Below are positions 17,279-25,663 of a stretch of 64,000 nt of DNA, piece by piece. Below the pieces are notes generated by a model. That model had not been told where the DNA came from and ran no database searches. It was given only the letters and a program-made list of their open reading frames with translations. The DNA is from Lysobacter sp. ISL-50 (GTDB lineage Bacteria > Pseudomonadota > Gammaproteobacteria > Xanthomonadales > Xanthomonadaceae): positions 1 to 64,000 of the forward strand of contig NZ_JAGGRI010000008.1 in the NCBI RefSeq assembly GCF_018612875.1, written 5' to 3'. Numbering within the stretch: the first letter of the stretch is position 1; every line of letters begins with the position of its first letter. Both the position numbers and the translations under genes were made by a program.

Positions 17279-17905
17279 ATGGCGAAACAGACCCGCCAGC
17301 GCATCCTCGATGCTGCGTTGACCATGTTCAACGCGCAGGGCGAGCCGAACGTCACCACCAACCATATCGCCGACGAGCTGGAAATCAGCCCGGGCAATCT
17401 GTACTACCACTTCCGCAACAAGGACGACATCATCGAGCAGTTGTTCGCGCGCTTCGAGGAGCGCATGGACGCCGCGCTCGCCGCGCCCCAGGGGCGCCTG
17501 CCGGGGCTCGAGGACATCTGGCTGCAGTTGCACCTGGTGTTCGAGTGCATCTGGGACTACCGCTTCCTGTACCGCGATCTGGTCGAGATCCTCAGCCGCA
17601 ACCGCCGCCTGCGCCTGCGCTTCGCGCGCATCCTCAAGCGCGCCGATGAACAGGCGCATCTGGTCATGCGGGGTCTGTCGCAGGCCGGGATCATGCGGGC
17701 GTCCGGGGATGAATTGGCCGCGACCGCGACCAATGTGCTGGTCATCGCGACCTTCTGGCTCAACTACGCCGCCGCGCGCGGCGACAAGGACGAGCACGCG
17801 GCGATCCGCGACGGCATCGTCCAGGTGATGATGCTGCTCTCGCCGTTCCTGCGCGATGCCGAACGGCTGCATCTGAATACGCTGATCCGGGCTTATCTGG
17901 ACTGA
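17279..17905 (+). CDS. TetR/AcrR family transcriptional regulator
   Basis: A 208-residue one-domain-pair repressor. The HTH is at about residues 5-50 (TRQRILDAALTMF, then NHIADELEISPGNLYYHF). The C-terminal part is all helical, as in ligand-binding TetR domains. It begins 37 bases after the acyl-CoA-binding protein gene in the same direction, so it probably shares its transcript. By analogy with other TetR regulators beside lipid genes, it may sense acyl-CoA and control the reductase/ACBP pair; this is inference. Confidence 0.85.
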   Translation: MAKQTRQRILDAALTMFNAQGEPNVTTNHIADELEISPGNLYYHFRNKDDIIEQLFARFEERMDAALAAPQGRLPGLEDIWLQLHLVFECIWDYRFLYRDLVEILSRNRRLRLRFARILKRADEQAHLVMRGLSQAGIMRASGDELAATATNVLVIATFWLNYAAARGDKDEHAAIRDGIVQVMMLLSPFLRDAERLHLNTLIRAYLD

Positions 17906-18021
17906 TCCGCCCTGGCCGCTTCGGCCAGTACAGTTGTCACTGCCCCGCGCCCGCGTCCGGGCGCACACTGCCGCGGCCGCGATGGCGCGCCGCCGTCGCT
18001 CCCCGTGCCGCGGAGCCGCCC

Positions 18022-18615
18022 ATGCGCAAGCTGACCTTGCAGATGCAGATGTCCGTCGATGGCCGCGTCGCCGCCGAGCGCGGCGGCTGGCAGTTGTGGG
18101 GCTTCGACTGGCACGGCCCCTGGGCCTGGGACGCGGCCTTGAAGCAGCGCTTCAACGCCACCTTGGACCGCATCGATGGCCTGGTGCTGAGCCGGCCGAT
18201 GGCCGAGGAAGGCTTCATCGAGCATTGGACCGCCGCCGCCGCGCATCGTCCCGACGACCGCGATTTCGACTTCACGCGCAAGATCGTCGCCCTGGACAAG
18301 ACCGTGATCAGCGACAAGATCGAGCAGCCGCGCTGGCCGCGCACGCGCATCGCCGGCGGCGGCCTGGCGCGGGAAGTGAACGCGCTCAAGGCGCAGCCCG
18401 GCAAGGGCCTGATCTGCTACGGCGGCGTCGGTTTCGCCTCGGCGCTGACCGCGGCCGGGCTCGTGGATGAATTCGAGTTCTATCTCAACCCCGCCGCGGC
18501 CGGCGCGGGGCGCTCGCTGTTTCCCGAGGACGGGCTGGCGCTGCGCTTGCTGGATTCGCAGGCCTACGAGTGCGGGATGATCGTCAACCGCTATCGGCCG
18601 CGCGATCGCGGCTGA
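18022..18615 (+). CDS. dihydrofolate reductase / RibD C-terminal family protein
   Basis: A 197-residue protein of the RibD_C-type reductase superfamily. It shows the N-terminal MRKLTLQMQMSVDGRVA strand with the SVDG motif and a C-terminal GLICYGGVGFASAL dinucleotide-binding segment. Such proteins are annotated as dihydrofolate reductase family, but most have no proven DHFR activity; a role in pteridine or flavin reduction is possible. A CGGAG site precedes ATG 18022. It follows the TetR gene by about 115 bases. Confidence 0.82.
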   Translation: MRKLTLQMQMSVDGRVAAERGGWQLWGFDWHGPWAWDAALKQRFNATLDRIDGLVLSRPMAEEGFIEHWTAAAAHRPDDRDFDFTRKIVALDKTVISDKIEQPRWPRTRIAGGGLAREVNALKAQPGKGLICYGGVGFASALTAAGLVDEFEFYLNPAAAGAGRSLFPEDGLALRLLDSQAYECGMIVNRYRPRDRG

Positions 18616-18654
18616 GCTTCGGCCGGCACCATTGCCGTCATGGCCGTCGACGAA

Positions 18655-18681
18655 CGAAGGGCGCCATCGCGGCGCCCTTCG
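18655..18681. terminator. hairpin between convergent genes
   Basis: CGAAGGGCGCC and GGCGCCCTTCG form an 11-bp perfect stem with loop ATCGC, followed by ATGTTT. It lies between the convergent reductase and phasin genes, and the T-tract is weak. Confidence 0.5.
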
Positions 18682-18748
18682 ATGTTTCCAGCGATGTTCC
18701 GACCCTAGCCGCGGCGATCGCATCGCCGGACTCGTGGCCGCGCCGCGA

Positions 18749-19156
18749 TCAGGCCTTGCGGCTGCGGCGCGCGGCCGGCTTGCGCGCGGTGCGGCGCGAA
18801 ACCGGCTTCTTCGCCGCCGGCTTGCGCGACTTGCGCTGGGCGCGGGACTTGCCGCTCTTCAGGCCCAGCTTGTCCAGCACCGGGGCCAGACGCGCCTCGA
18901 CATCGGCGCTGAACTTGATGACCTTGGGTTCGACCTGATCGCGCACGTTCTCGATCCCGCCGCGCACGTTGCTGCGCGCGTCGGACGCCAGACCGCGCAC
19001 GCGCTGCTGCAGCGCCTCGACCCGACCGGCCGCGCGGCCAGCGCCGGCGAGCGCCTCGCGGCGCGCGATCACGGCCAGACCCAGGCCGGCCAGCCACAGG
19101 TGACGCAGCGTGGTTTCGTTCGCCGCCACCGGCTTCTTGCGTTTCACAGCTGCCAT
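18749..19156 (-). CDS. phasin-like protein with basic tail
   Basis: A 135-residue protein with a short basic N-terminus, a phasin-like helix (LRHLWLAGLGLAVIARREAL, then VEALQQRVRGLASDARSNV) and a C-terminal Lys/Arg/Ala tail of about 35 residues like that of PhaF. The helix start resembles that of the phasin at 12247 (IWLAGVGAFGR), so the two are probably related. ATG 19156 is chosen because upstream residues are not phasin-like. It probably coats granules or links them to DNA. It may equally be a histone-like protein. Confidence 0.65.
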   Translation of the reverse strand: MAAVKRKKPVAANETTLRHLWLAGLGLAVIARREALAGAGRAAGRVEALQQRVRGLASDARSNVRGGIENVRDQVEPKVIKFSADVEARLAPVLDKLGLKSGKSRAQRKSRKPAAKKPVSRRTARKPAARRSRKA

Positions 19157-19335
19157 CGTTTGCTCCGCCGACCGCCCGGAATGGGCGGTTCCACCAGCGC
19201 ACTGTGGCCGCGCCCCATCGAGCAATCACACTAGCCGCTTCAGTCTGCGCACAGCTTGCGCGCTGCCTCTTGCCAGCGCCCCCGCCGCGGCGGGATGCTG
19301 CCCATCCGATCCGATCCGTTCGACAAGGACTGCTG

Positions 19336-20190
19336 ATGGCCGCCAAATCCGCCTGGGCCGCTTTTCCTCACGATGCCAAGGGCTACGCCTACGCCGGCGA
19401 CGCTCTCAAGAAAGCCTGGCCCAAGCTGCACGCCGGCGATGCCGAACCATATCCCGACGCCAAGCGCGCGACCGCGCTGATCAAGGCCGCCGGCAAGGCC
19501 GCGCCCAAGGGCCTGGACGCCGACGCGCTCGCCGCGGCGCTGCAGGACGCGTGGCGCGCATTCCATCGCGGCGATTTCAAGGCCGCCTTCGACGCCGGCC
19601 AGGCGCTCGGCCCGGTCGGCGCCAGCGTCGCGGTAAAAGCCTTGGGAATTCACGCCACCTACCTGGTCGATGACGAAGCCGAACAGCTCAAACGCTACGA
19701 GCAGGCGGCCAAGATCGCCGAGACCGCGGTCGCGGCGCTGCCCGACGAGGTCAACAGCCATTACCGCCACGCCTTCGCGCTGGGCCGCTACAGCCAGGGC
19801 CTGAGCATCGCCAAGGCGCTCAAGGCCGGCATCGCCGGCAAGGTGCGCGCCGCGCTCGACACCACGCTGCAGCTCGAACCCAAGCACGCCGAAGCTCACA
19901 CGGCGATGGCGCTGTACCACGCCGAGATCATCAACAAGATCGGCGGCATGATCGGCGGCCTGACCTACGGCGCGAAAGCCGCCGATGCCGACAAGCACAT
20001 CAAGGCCGCGCTCAAGCTCACGCCCGACTCGCCGATCGCGCATATCGAACACGGCAACGTGCTGATCCTGCTGCACGGCGACAAGCAGGAAGACGCGGCC
20101 GCGGCGGCGTACGAAAAGGCCGCCAAGCTCAAGCCGCTCGATGCGATGGAGGCCTTGGACGCCAACTACGCGAAGGAACAGTTGGAATAG
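19336..20190 (+). CDS. helical-repeat (TPR-like) hypothetical protein
   Basis: A 284-residue, alanine- and lysine-rich protein made of helix pairs that look like tetratricopeptide repeats, especially at about residues 160-275 (AAETAVAALP, TTLQLEPKHAEAHTAMALYHAEI, AALKLTPDSPIAHIEHGNVLI). There is no signal peptide or membrane segment, so it is likely a cytoplasmic scaffold. ATG 19336 follows CAAGGAC. I do not recognise a specific family and infer no pathway from its neighbours, a phasin and a type III translocon-like gene. Confidence 0.7.
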   Translation: MAAKSAWAAFPHDAKGYAYAGDALKKAWPKLHAGDAEPYPDAKRATALIKAAGKAAPKGLDADALAAALQDAWRAFHRGDFKAAFDAGQALGPVGASVAVKALGIHATYLVDDEAEQLKRYEQAAKIAETAVAALPDEVNSHYRHAFALGRYSQGLSIAKALKAGIAGKVRAALDTTLQLEPKHAEAHTAMALYHAEIINKIGGMIGGLTYGAKAADADKHIKAALKLTPDSPIAHIEHGNVLILLHGDKQEDAAAAAYEKAAKLKPLDAMEALDANYAKEQLE

Positions 20191-20438
20191 GCGGATTGAA
20201 ATCCATGGGCTTGCGCTAATCCGCGCGCGGCGGGCGAATCGCGATCGCTGCGATTCGCCCGCCCGGCTCCGGCGAGATCGGGTGCGCGCGCTCGCGAGCC
20301 TGAACAAAAGACAGCGCTGTCATCGCTCCGTGATGCGCATCACGTGCGTGTTCGTGTTTCAGGGGTTTTCCCCAGATGTGCCGCGATACCTCGTCCGGGC
20401 ACCGTCGTTACATCGACCTGCCCCCACAGGAGTTGCTC

Positions 20439-22907
20439 ATGGCCATCGATGCCACCTCGCGCGTCGCGCCGACGTACTTGCCGCAGATGCAATACAACGC
20501 GGTCGAAACACCGCCGGCCCGCAAATCCAACGGCCCCACCAGCGGGCCGGGCCACGAACCTTATCGCGGCAAGCCCGACCCGGTCGCCGAGGGCCAACGC
20601 ATTCACGATCGCGTGACCGAAGGCGGTTACCAGATGGTCGCTCGCGACGCCCAGATCACCTACGACGACATCCGCTCCGTCGACGTCCCCGGCGAAGTGC
20701 GGCCCGGCTACACCCGTTTCATCACCAAGGACGGCGCCAAGCACGTCGTCGCCGAAATCGGCAATCCCTCGATCTTCGCCGCCGCCGAGCAGAAATACCT
20801 CGATGTCGGCGCGGCCACGATCGATCTCACTCGCGGCAAGGCCGACCTGCCGCCGAAGAAAGACACCGATGCGTTTTCGCTCAAGACCGACATCGAAAGC
20901 GGCGACGAGAAACTCACCATCGGCCAGGCCGCATACAAGGGCCTGGTAGACCAGTACAAGAAGGACGACCTGGAGCCCGACAGTGACCAGGCCAAGCTGG
21001 TGCGATTGCTGGAAGCGCGCGACGCGGTCAGCAACGGCAAGTTCATCAAGCCGACCTACGAAGACTTCAAACCCTGGACCGGCACCAAGACCGAGGTCGA
21101 AAGCCTGACCCAGCTCGAGCCGGCCGACATGAAGGAGATCTTCGACAGCGCCGCGATCAACCGCGAAATCGAATACCTCATGCGGCGCGAGCCGATCGCG
21201 AAGGACTTCGCCGCCAAGCTCGACGAAGCGGTCAAGGCCGTGCCCGAGGCCGATCGCAAGGCGATGGCCGACAAACTCGCCAAGGTGGTCGAAAGCGCCG
21301 ACTACGTCGATGAAATCTCCAAGCTGCCGTCCTGGGACGCGCCACGCGCGCGCGCCGACGTCGAGGACGCGATCAGCCAGTTGTCGCTGCTCGATCCCGA
21401 CCGCGCCCGCAGCGCCGGGCAAAAGTTCACCGCCAACGCGCTGGCGAAGGATTTCGACAGCGCCTTCGCCGACCCGACCAAGGTCGATGACGAGGCCCTG
21501 GGCGGCGGCGTCGCCGACGTGCTGGAAACGGTCAAGGGCACGCTCGACACCGTCACCGGCCTGCCGGGCGAGATCGGCGAACAGATCGACAGTCTGCTCG
21601 GCAAGGACGGCGCCGATGCGCGCGTGGACGCGGGCAAGGTCGCGGCCGAACTGCGCGCCAACGGTTACAAGCCCGAGGACATCGACAAAGCGTTCTCCAA
21701 GGTCGATTTCGCCAGCGGCGACAAGGATTCGATCCGTAAACTGTTCGATCAGTTCGACTCGCAGGGCCTGCTGCCGGCGATCTCCGGCGCCTTCGGCCTG
21801 GCCGGCGCGGTGCATTCGCTGAGTACCGGCGAGTTCGGCACGGCCGAGGAAAACCTCGCCGTGGCCGGCGGTCTGATCAGTTTCGTCGGTTCACTGCCCG
21901 ATGCGGCCAAGGTGTTGCCGAACTTGGCCGGCATCGACGCCTCGGCGCTGACCCTGCTCGGCGTCGACGGCAAGACCCAGGACGCGATCGGAGTCGGCTC
22001 GGCCGAGCCCAACAGCATCGTCAGCAAGGTCGGCGAACGCGTCGCCGCGACCGATGTGCCGGAGCCGACCGGAGTGGACAAGGCGGACGAGATCACCAAG
22101 GGCTTCGGCGGTCTGATCTCCGGCAACGGAGCCGGCGCCGATGCCTCGCGCCTGAGTCGCTCGGCCACTGCGGCGGTCGATGTGGTGTCGAAGTTCACTG
22201 GCGTGGCCGGCGGCGTGCTCGACGTCGTCACCGGCGGCATGTCGGTCGAGCAGGCCTTCGGCGAGGACGGCAGTCCCGGCGATCGCGCCGAGGCGGTGCT
22301 GAGCCTGATCTCCGGTTCCAGCGAACTGGCCTCGGCCGGCGCCAACGCGCTCAGCACCTTCACCAGCGCGGCGCAGGGCGGACAGGCCAGCACTGCATCG
22401 CGGGTGCTCACGACGCTGTCGCGCGGCCTGTCGGCGGTGGGCGTGGCGGCCGGCGTGGTCGGCCTGCTGATCGGCACCTGGGTGCAGAGCGCCAAGGACA
22501 AGAGTTTCGTCAAGGACCAGTACGAGTGGTTCAAGAACCTGGCCGAGGACGGCATCGCCCGGCCGGACTGGAACCTCAAGTACGACTATGCGGTGACCAC
22601 GCTGGCCGAGTTCCGCAATGCCGGCGGCAAGAACGACGTGATCGCCGATTTGAGCCATGAGGATTGGGGCGGCCGGCAGGCGCCGGGCGACCGCAGCATC
22701 TTCGATTTCCATCGCGAGGAGTTCGCGCATTTCCGCGAACAGTGGGAGAAGGACCGCGGCGCCGAAAGCTACGCGCCCTTCCTCGACCCGGCCAAGCGCG
22801 AAGCCGATTTCAAGCGCGAGAAGGACCACATGGACGAGGTCAAGGCCTATCGAGAGGCCCACCCGACCCATTTCGACGGATACAACGACTGGGTGCTGGA
22901 TCTTTGA
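20439..22907 (+). CDS. large HrpF/HrpK (NolX)-like candidate type III translocon protein
   Basis: An 822-residue acidic protein with no signal peptide. The N-terminus is polar and Pro-rich; the middle is charged helix (residues 90-450). Two hydrophobic stretches stand in the C-terminal half, at about 470-487 (LAVAGGLISFVGSLP) and 665-682 (GVAAGVVGLLIGTW), followed by an Asp/Glu/Trp-rich tail. This layout, and the SGDEKLTIGQ-like segment, resemble HrpF/NolX/HrpK proteins, which form the type III secretion pore in plant-associated bacteria. No type III genes are adjacent, so this is an orphan. ATG 20439 follows ACAGGAG. The family call is moderate. Confidence 0.5.
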   Translation: MAIDATSRVAPTYLPQMQYNAVETPPARKSNGPTSGPGHEPYRGKPDPVAEGQRIHDRVTEGGYQMVARDAQITYDDIRSVDVPGEVRPGYTRFITKDGAKHVVAEIGNPSIFAAAEQKYLDVGAATIDLTRGKADLPPKKDTDAFSLKTDIESGDEKLTIGQAAYKGLVDQYKKDDLEPDSDQAKLVRLLEARDAVSNGKFIKPTYEDFKPWTGTKTEVESLTQLEPADMKEIFDSAAINREIEYLMRREPIAKDFAAKLDEAVKAVPEADRKAMADKLAKVVESADYVDEISKLPSWDAPRARADVEDAISQLSLLDPDRARSAGQKFTANALAKDFDSAFADPTKVDDEALGGGVADVLETVKGTLDTVTGLPGEIGEQIDSLLGKDGADARVDAGKVAAELRANGYKPEDIDKAFSKVDFASGDKDSIRKLFDQFDSQGLLPAISGAFGLAGAVHSLSTGEFGTAEENLAVAGGLISFVGSLPDAAKVLPNLAGIDASALTLLGVDGKTQDAIGVGSAEPNSIVSKVGERVAATDVPEPTGVDKADEITKGFGGLISGNGAGADASRLSRSATAAVDVVSKFTGVAGGVLDVVTGGMSVEQAFGEDGSPGDRAEAVLSLISGSSELASAGANALSTFTSAAQGGQASTASRVLTTLSRGLSAVGVAAGVVGLLIGTWVQSAKDKSFVKDQYEWFKNLAEDGIARPDWNLKYDYAVTTLAEFRNAGGKNDVIADLSHEDWGGRQAPGDRSIFDFHREEFAHFREQWEKDRGAESYAPFLDPAKREADFKREKDHMDEVKAYREAHPTHFDGYNDWVLDL

Positions 22908-23049
22908 GGCGGGCGGTGGGCGGCGGCGCGGGCGCGGGCAACCCCGCGCGCAGCGGTCGCGGCCCTGCGGCGCGGACGCTCGGCGCAGCCGCGCTGACGG
23001 GGCCTATCCGCGCCGATCACCGTTTTTTCAGGGCGATCGCAAGCAAGGC

Positions 23050-23078
23050 TTGCCTGTTGCGTTTGGGCCCATTAGAAT
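23050..23078 (+). promoter_or_regulatory. sigma-70 promoter of tRNA-Val
   Basis: TTGCCT (23050-23055), a 17-base spacer, and TAGAAT (23073-23078) stand 20 bases before the tRNA-Val 5' end. Confidence 0.7.
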
Positions 23079-23098
23079 CTGCGGCCCGATTCAACATC

Positions 23099-23173
23099 GG
23101 GCGGTTAGCTCAGCGGTAGAGCATCGCCTTCACACGGCGAGGGTCGCAGGTTCGAACCCTGCACCGCCCACCA
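23099..23173 (+). tRNA. tRNA-Val (anticodon CAC)
   Basis: A 75-base cloverleaf with acceptor stem GGGCGGT/ACCGCCC, anticodon stem TCGCC/GGCGA with loop TTCACAC, T-arm GGTTCGAACC and encoded CCA. It reads GUG codons. It has its own promoter upstream and a terminator directly after. Confidence 0.96.
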
Positions 23174-23181
23174 GTTCGACG

Positions 23182-23208
23182 AAAAGGCCGGCGAAAGCCG
23201 GCTTTTTT
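23182..23208 (+). terminator. rho-independent terminator of tRNA-Val
   Basis: GCCGGC/GCCGGC stem with GAAA tetraloop, followed by six T's, starting nine bases after the tRNA CCA end. Confidence 0.9.
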
Positions 23209-23256
23209 CGTTTCCGCGGCGAGCGCCCGCGGCCTGCCGCGCGCCGGAATCCAGTG

Positions 23257-23622
23257 ATGAACGACGCCCACACCGCCCCGACCCGGCTGTATCACAACCC
23301 GCGCTGCTCCAAGTCGCGCGACGTCCTGGAGCTGTTGCGCGAGCGCGGCCTGGAACCGGCCGTCGTCGCCTATCTCGAATCGCCGCCCGACGCGGCTGAA
23401 CTGCGCGCCTTGCTCAAGCTGCTGGGCGTTTCGGCGCGCGCGCTGCTGCGCAGCGGCGAGGACGAATATGCCGCGCTGGGGCTGGATGAGGCGTCGCTCG
23501 ACGAGGCGGCCTTGATCGCGGCGATGGTCGCGCATCCGCGCCTGATCGAGCGGCCGATCTTCGTGCACGGCGGACGCGCGGTGATCGGGCGGCCGCCTGA
23601 GCGGGTGCTCGAACTGCTCTAG
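23257..23622 (+). CDS. ArsC-like arsenate reductase (glutaredoxin-dependent family)
   Basis: A 121-residue thioredoxin-fold protein of the ArsC/Spx group. The single active-site cysteine is in NPRCSKSR near the N-terminus, and the arginine-bearing segment LIERPIFVHGGRAVIGRPP is at the C-terminus. It is the size of short ArsC/YfgD-type enzymes. No arsenic pump or ArsR regulator is next to it, so a general redox role is as likely as arsenate resistance. Confidence 0.85.
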   Translation: MNDAHTAPTRLYHNPRCSKSRDVLELLRERGLEPAVVAYLESPPDAAELRALLKLLGVSARALLRSGEDEYAALGLDEASLDEAALIAAMVAHPRLIERPIFVHGGRAVIGRPPERVLELL

Positions 23623-23654
23623 CCGGCGCGCATCGCTGAAGTTTTATATGGGAG

Positions 23655-23757
23655 TTTTTGTGGGAGGGGCTTCAGCCCCGATGCTTTTCGATCAGCTTGT
23701 CCGGATTCGTGGCGATCGGAACGAAAAGCATCGGGGCTGAAGCCCCTCCCACAAAAA
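23655..23757. repeat. long perfect inverted repeat built from the GGGGCTGAAGCCCC family
   Basis: Arms 23655-23690 and 23722-23757 are perfect 36-base reverse complements, each holding one repeat core plus GATGCTTTTCG. They are separated by 31 bases. The element lies between the ArsC-like gene and the convergent glutamate synthase-like gene. Confidence 0.9.
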
Positions 23758-23789
23758 TTCCCACAAAAGACCTCGCGATCAGCGCGCCA

Positions 23790-25412
23790 TCAGAACGACT
23801 TGCTGCCGCGCATCGCCAGCACCCGCTCCGGCGCCCGGAACGAATCGCTGCGCGCGCCGGCCCAGAACGACTGGAACACCGCGTGCGCCGGAATCTTGCC
23901 GATCAGTTCGCCGGGAGCGAGAAAGTTGTACAGCGCGCCGAGCGAACGCACTTCGGTCGGCGAAACCCGGCGCAGGATGTGCTCGGGACCGATCTCGCTC
24001 GGATGGGTCAGTCCGGCCGCGCACAGCAGATCGCGCAGCGCCTTGAGCGTGTTGTCGTGAAAGTGGAACACGCGTGTGGACTTGTCCGGCACGTCGAGCT
24101 TGCCCCAGCGGCTGGGGTCCTGCGTCGCCACGCCGGTCGGGCAACGGTCGGTATGGCAGCTCTGCGCCTGGATGCAGCCCAGCGCGAACATGTAGCCGCG
24201 CGCGGCGTTGCACCAATCCGCGCCCATCGCCAGGGTGCGGCAGATATCGAAGGCGCTGGTGATGCGTCCGGCCGCGCCGATGCGGATCTTGTCGCGCAAC
24301 TCCAGCCCGACCAGGGTGTTGTGCACCAGCATCAGCGCCTCGTGCATCGGCACGCCGACGTGGTCGATGAATTCCGCCGGCGCCGCGCCGGTTCCGCCCT
24401 CGGCGCCATCGACGACGATGAAATCCGGCAACATCCCGGTTTCCTGCATCGCCTTGGCGATGCCGAACCATTCCCAAGGATGGCCGATGGCGAGCTTGAA
24501 TCCGGTCGGCTTGCCGCCCGACAGTTCGCGCAATCGGGCGACGAAACGCAGCAGCCCCTGCGGCGAATCGAAGGCGGTGTGCGCGGCCGGCGACACGCAG
24601 TCCTGGCCCATCGGCACGCCGCGCGTGACGGAGATTTCCGCGCTGACCTTGGCCGCCGGCAGCACGCCGCCGTGGCCGGGCTTGGCGCCTTGCGAGAGCT
24701 TGATCTCGATCATCTTGACCTGCTCGTCGCGCGCGTTGGCGAGGAAGCGCTCCTCGCTGAACATGCCGCGCTCATCGCGGCAACCGAAGTAGCCCGAACC
24801 GATTTCCCAGACCAGATCGCCGCCGTTCTCGCGGTGATACGGCGAAATCGAGCCCTCGCCGGTGTCGTGGTAGAAGTTGCCGAGCTTGGAGCCCTTGTTG
24901 AGCGCGCGGATCGCATTGGCCGACAGCGAGCCGAAACTCATCGCTGAGATATTGAACACGCTGGCCGAATACGGATGCGCGGTGTTCTCGCCGATGGTGA
25001 TGCGGAAATCGTGCGCGACGTGCGCGGTCGGCGCCAGCGAATGGTTGATCCATTCGTAGTCCAGGCTGTAGACATCCTGCTGGCTGCCGAACGGGCGCAC
25101 GTCGTTGACCGACTTGGAGCGTTGATAGACCAGCGCGCGCTGTTGGCGCGAGAACGGCACCTCGGCGGTATCGGCCTCGATGAAGTACTGGCGCATCTCC
25201 GGGCCGATCGACTCCAGCCCGTAGCGGAAATGCGCGAGCACCGGGTAGTTGCGCCGCAGCGTGCTGCGGGTCTGCAGCAGGTCCAGCGTGCCCAGGATCG
25301 CCACCGCGCCGAAACCGGCCACGCCCCACAGCCAATCGCTGTGATGCGCGAACACCAGCACCGCCGAGATCAGGGTCAGGATCAGACTTGCAACGTAAGC
25401 GGCATAGCGCAT
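23790..25412 (-). CDS. FMN-binding glutamate synthase family protein, membrane-anchored
   Basis: A 540-residue protein with two N-terminal hydrophobic segments (residues 3-22 and 27-44), then a GltB-type central FMN-binding barrel. The barrel shows SAMSFGSLSANAIRALN, DTGEGSISPYH, GAKPGHGGVLPAAKV, DGAEGGTGAAP and the cysteine-bearing ALGCIQAQSCHTDRCPTG. It lacks the glutaminase and GXGXG domains of full GltB, so it cannot use glutamine by itself. Such stand-alone proteins are widespread, but their substrate is not settled. Confidence 0.88.
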   Translation of the reverse strand: MRYAAYVASLILTLISAVLVFAHHSDWLWGVAGFGAVAILGTLDLLQTRSTLRRNYPVLAHFRYGLESIGPEMRQYFIEADTAEVPFSRQQRALVYQRSKSVNDVRPFGSQQDVYSLDYEWINHSLAPTAHVAHDFRITIGENTAHPYSASVFNISAMSFGSLSANAIRALNKGSKLGNFYHDTGEGSISPYHRENGGDLVWEIGSGYFGCRDERGMFSEERFLANARDEQVKMIEIKLSQGAKPGHGGVLPAAKVSAEISVTRGVPMGQDCVSPAAHTAFDSPQGLLRFVARLRELSGGKPTGFKLAIGHPWEWFGIAKAMQETGMLPDFIVVDGAEGGTGAAPAEFIDHVGVPMHEALMLVHNTLVGLELRDKIRIGAAGRITSAFDICRTLAMGADWCNAARGYMFALGCIQAQSCHTDRCPTGVATQDPSRWGKLDVPDKSTRVFHFHDNTLKALRDLLCAAGLTHPSEIGPEHILRRVSPTEVRSLGALYNFLAPGELIGKIPAHAVFQSFWAGARSDSFRAPERVLAMRGSKSF

Positions 25413-25481
25413 GGCGATCGGATGGGTTCACGAGCTGAGGCCGAGCATACCCTCGGGCGCGTGGATTGGCTGTACGGCGGC

Positions 25482-25502
25482 GGGCGGGAGGTGGGTGGTG
25501 GG
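25482..25502 (+). other. canonical G-quadruplex motif
   Basis: Four GGG runs with loops of 1, 4 and 4 bases occur in GGGCGGGAGGTGGGTGGTGG and its following G. More G-runs follow up to about 25590. It lies 70 bases upstream of the glutamate synthase-like gene start, on the opposite strand. The G-rich part of the gap 25413-25663 shows no gene. Confidence 0.5.
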
Positions 25503-25663
25503 TGTGGCGGGGTTGCGCTGTGAGGCTGCGGGGCTGCGGGGGTGGCGGAGTGGCGAGACTGCGGGGATCTGCGAGAGCGCTGCGGGGAGCTGCGGCGCGG
25601 CTGCGGAGTTGCCGTAGCGCTGCTCACCGTTACGCAGGCACACGACCATGCCGACACCACCTA

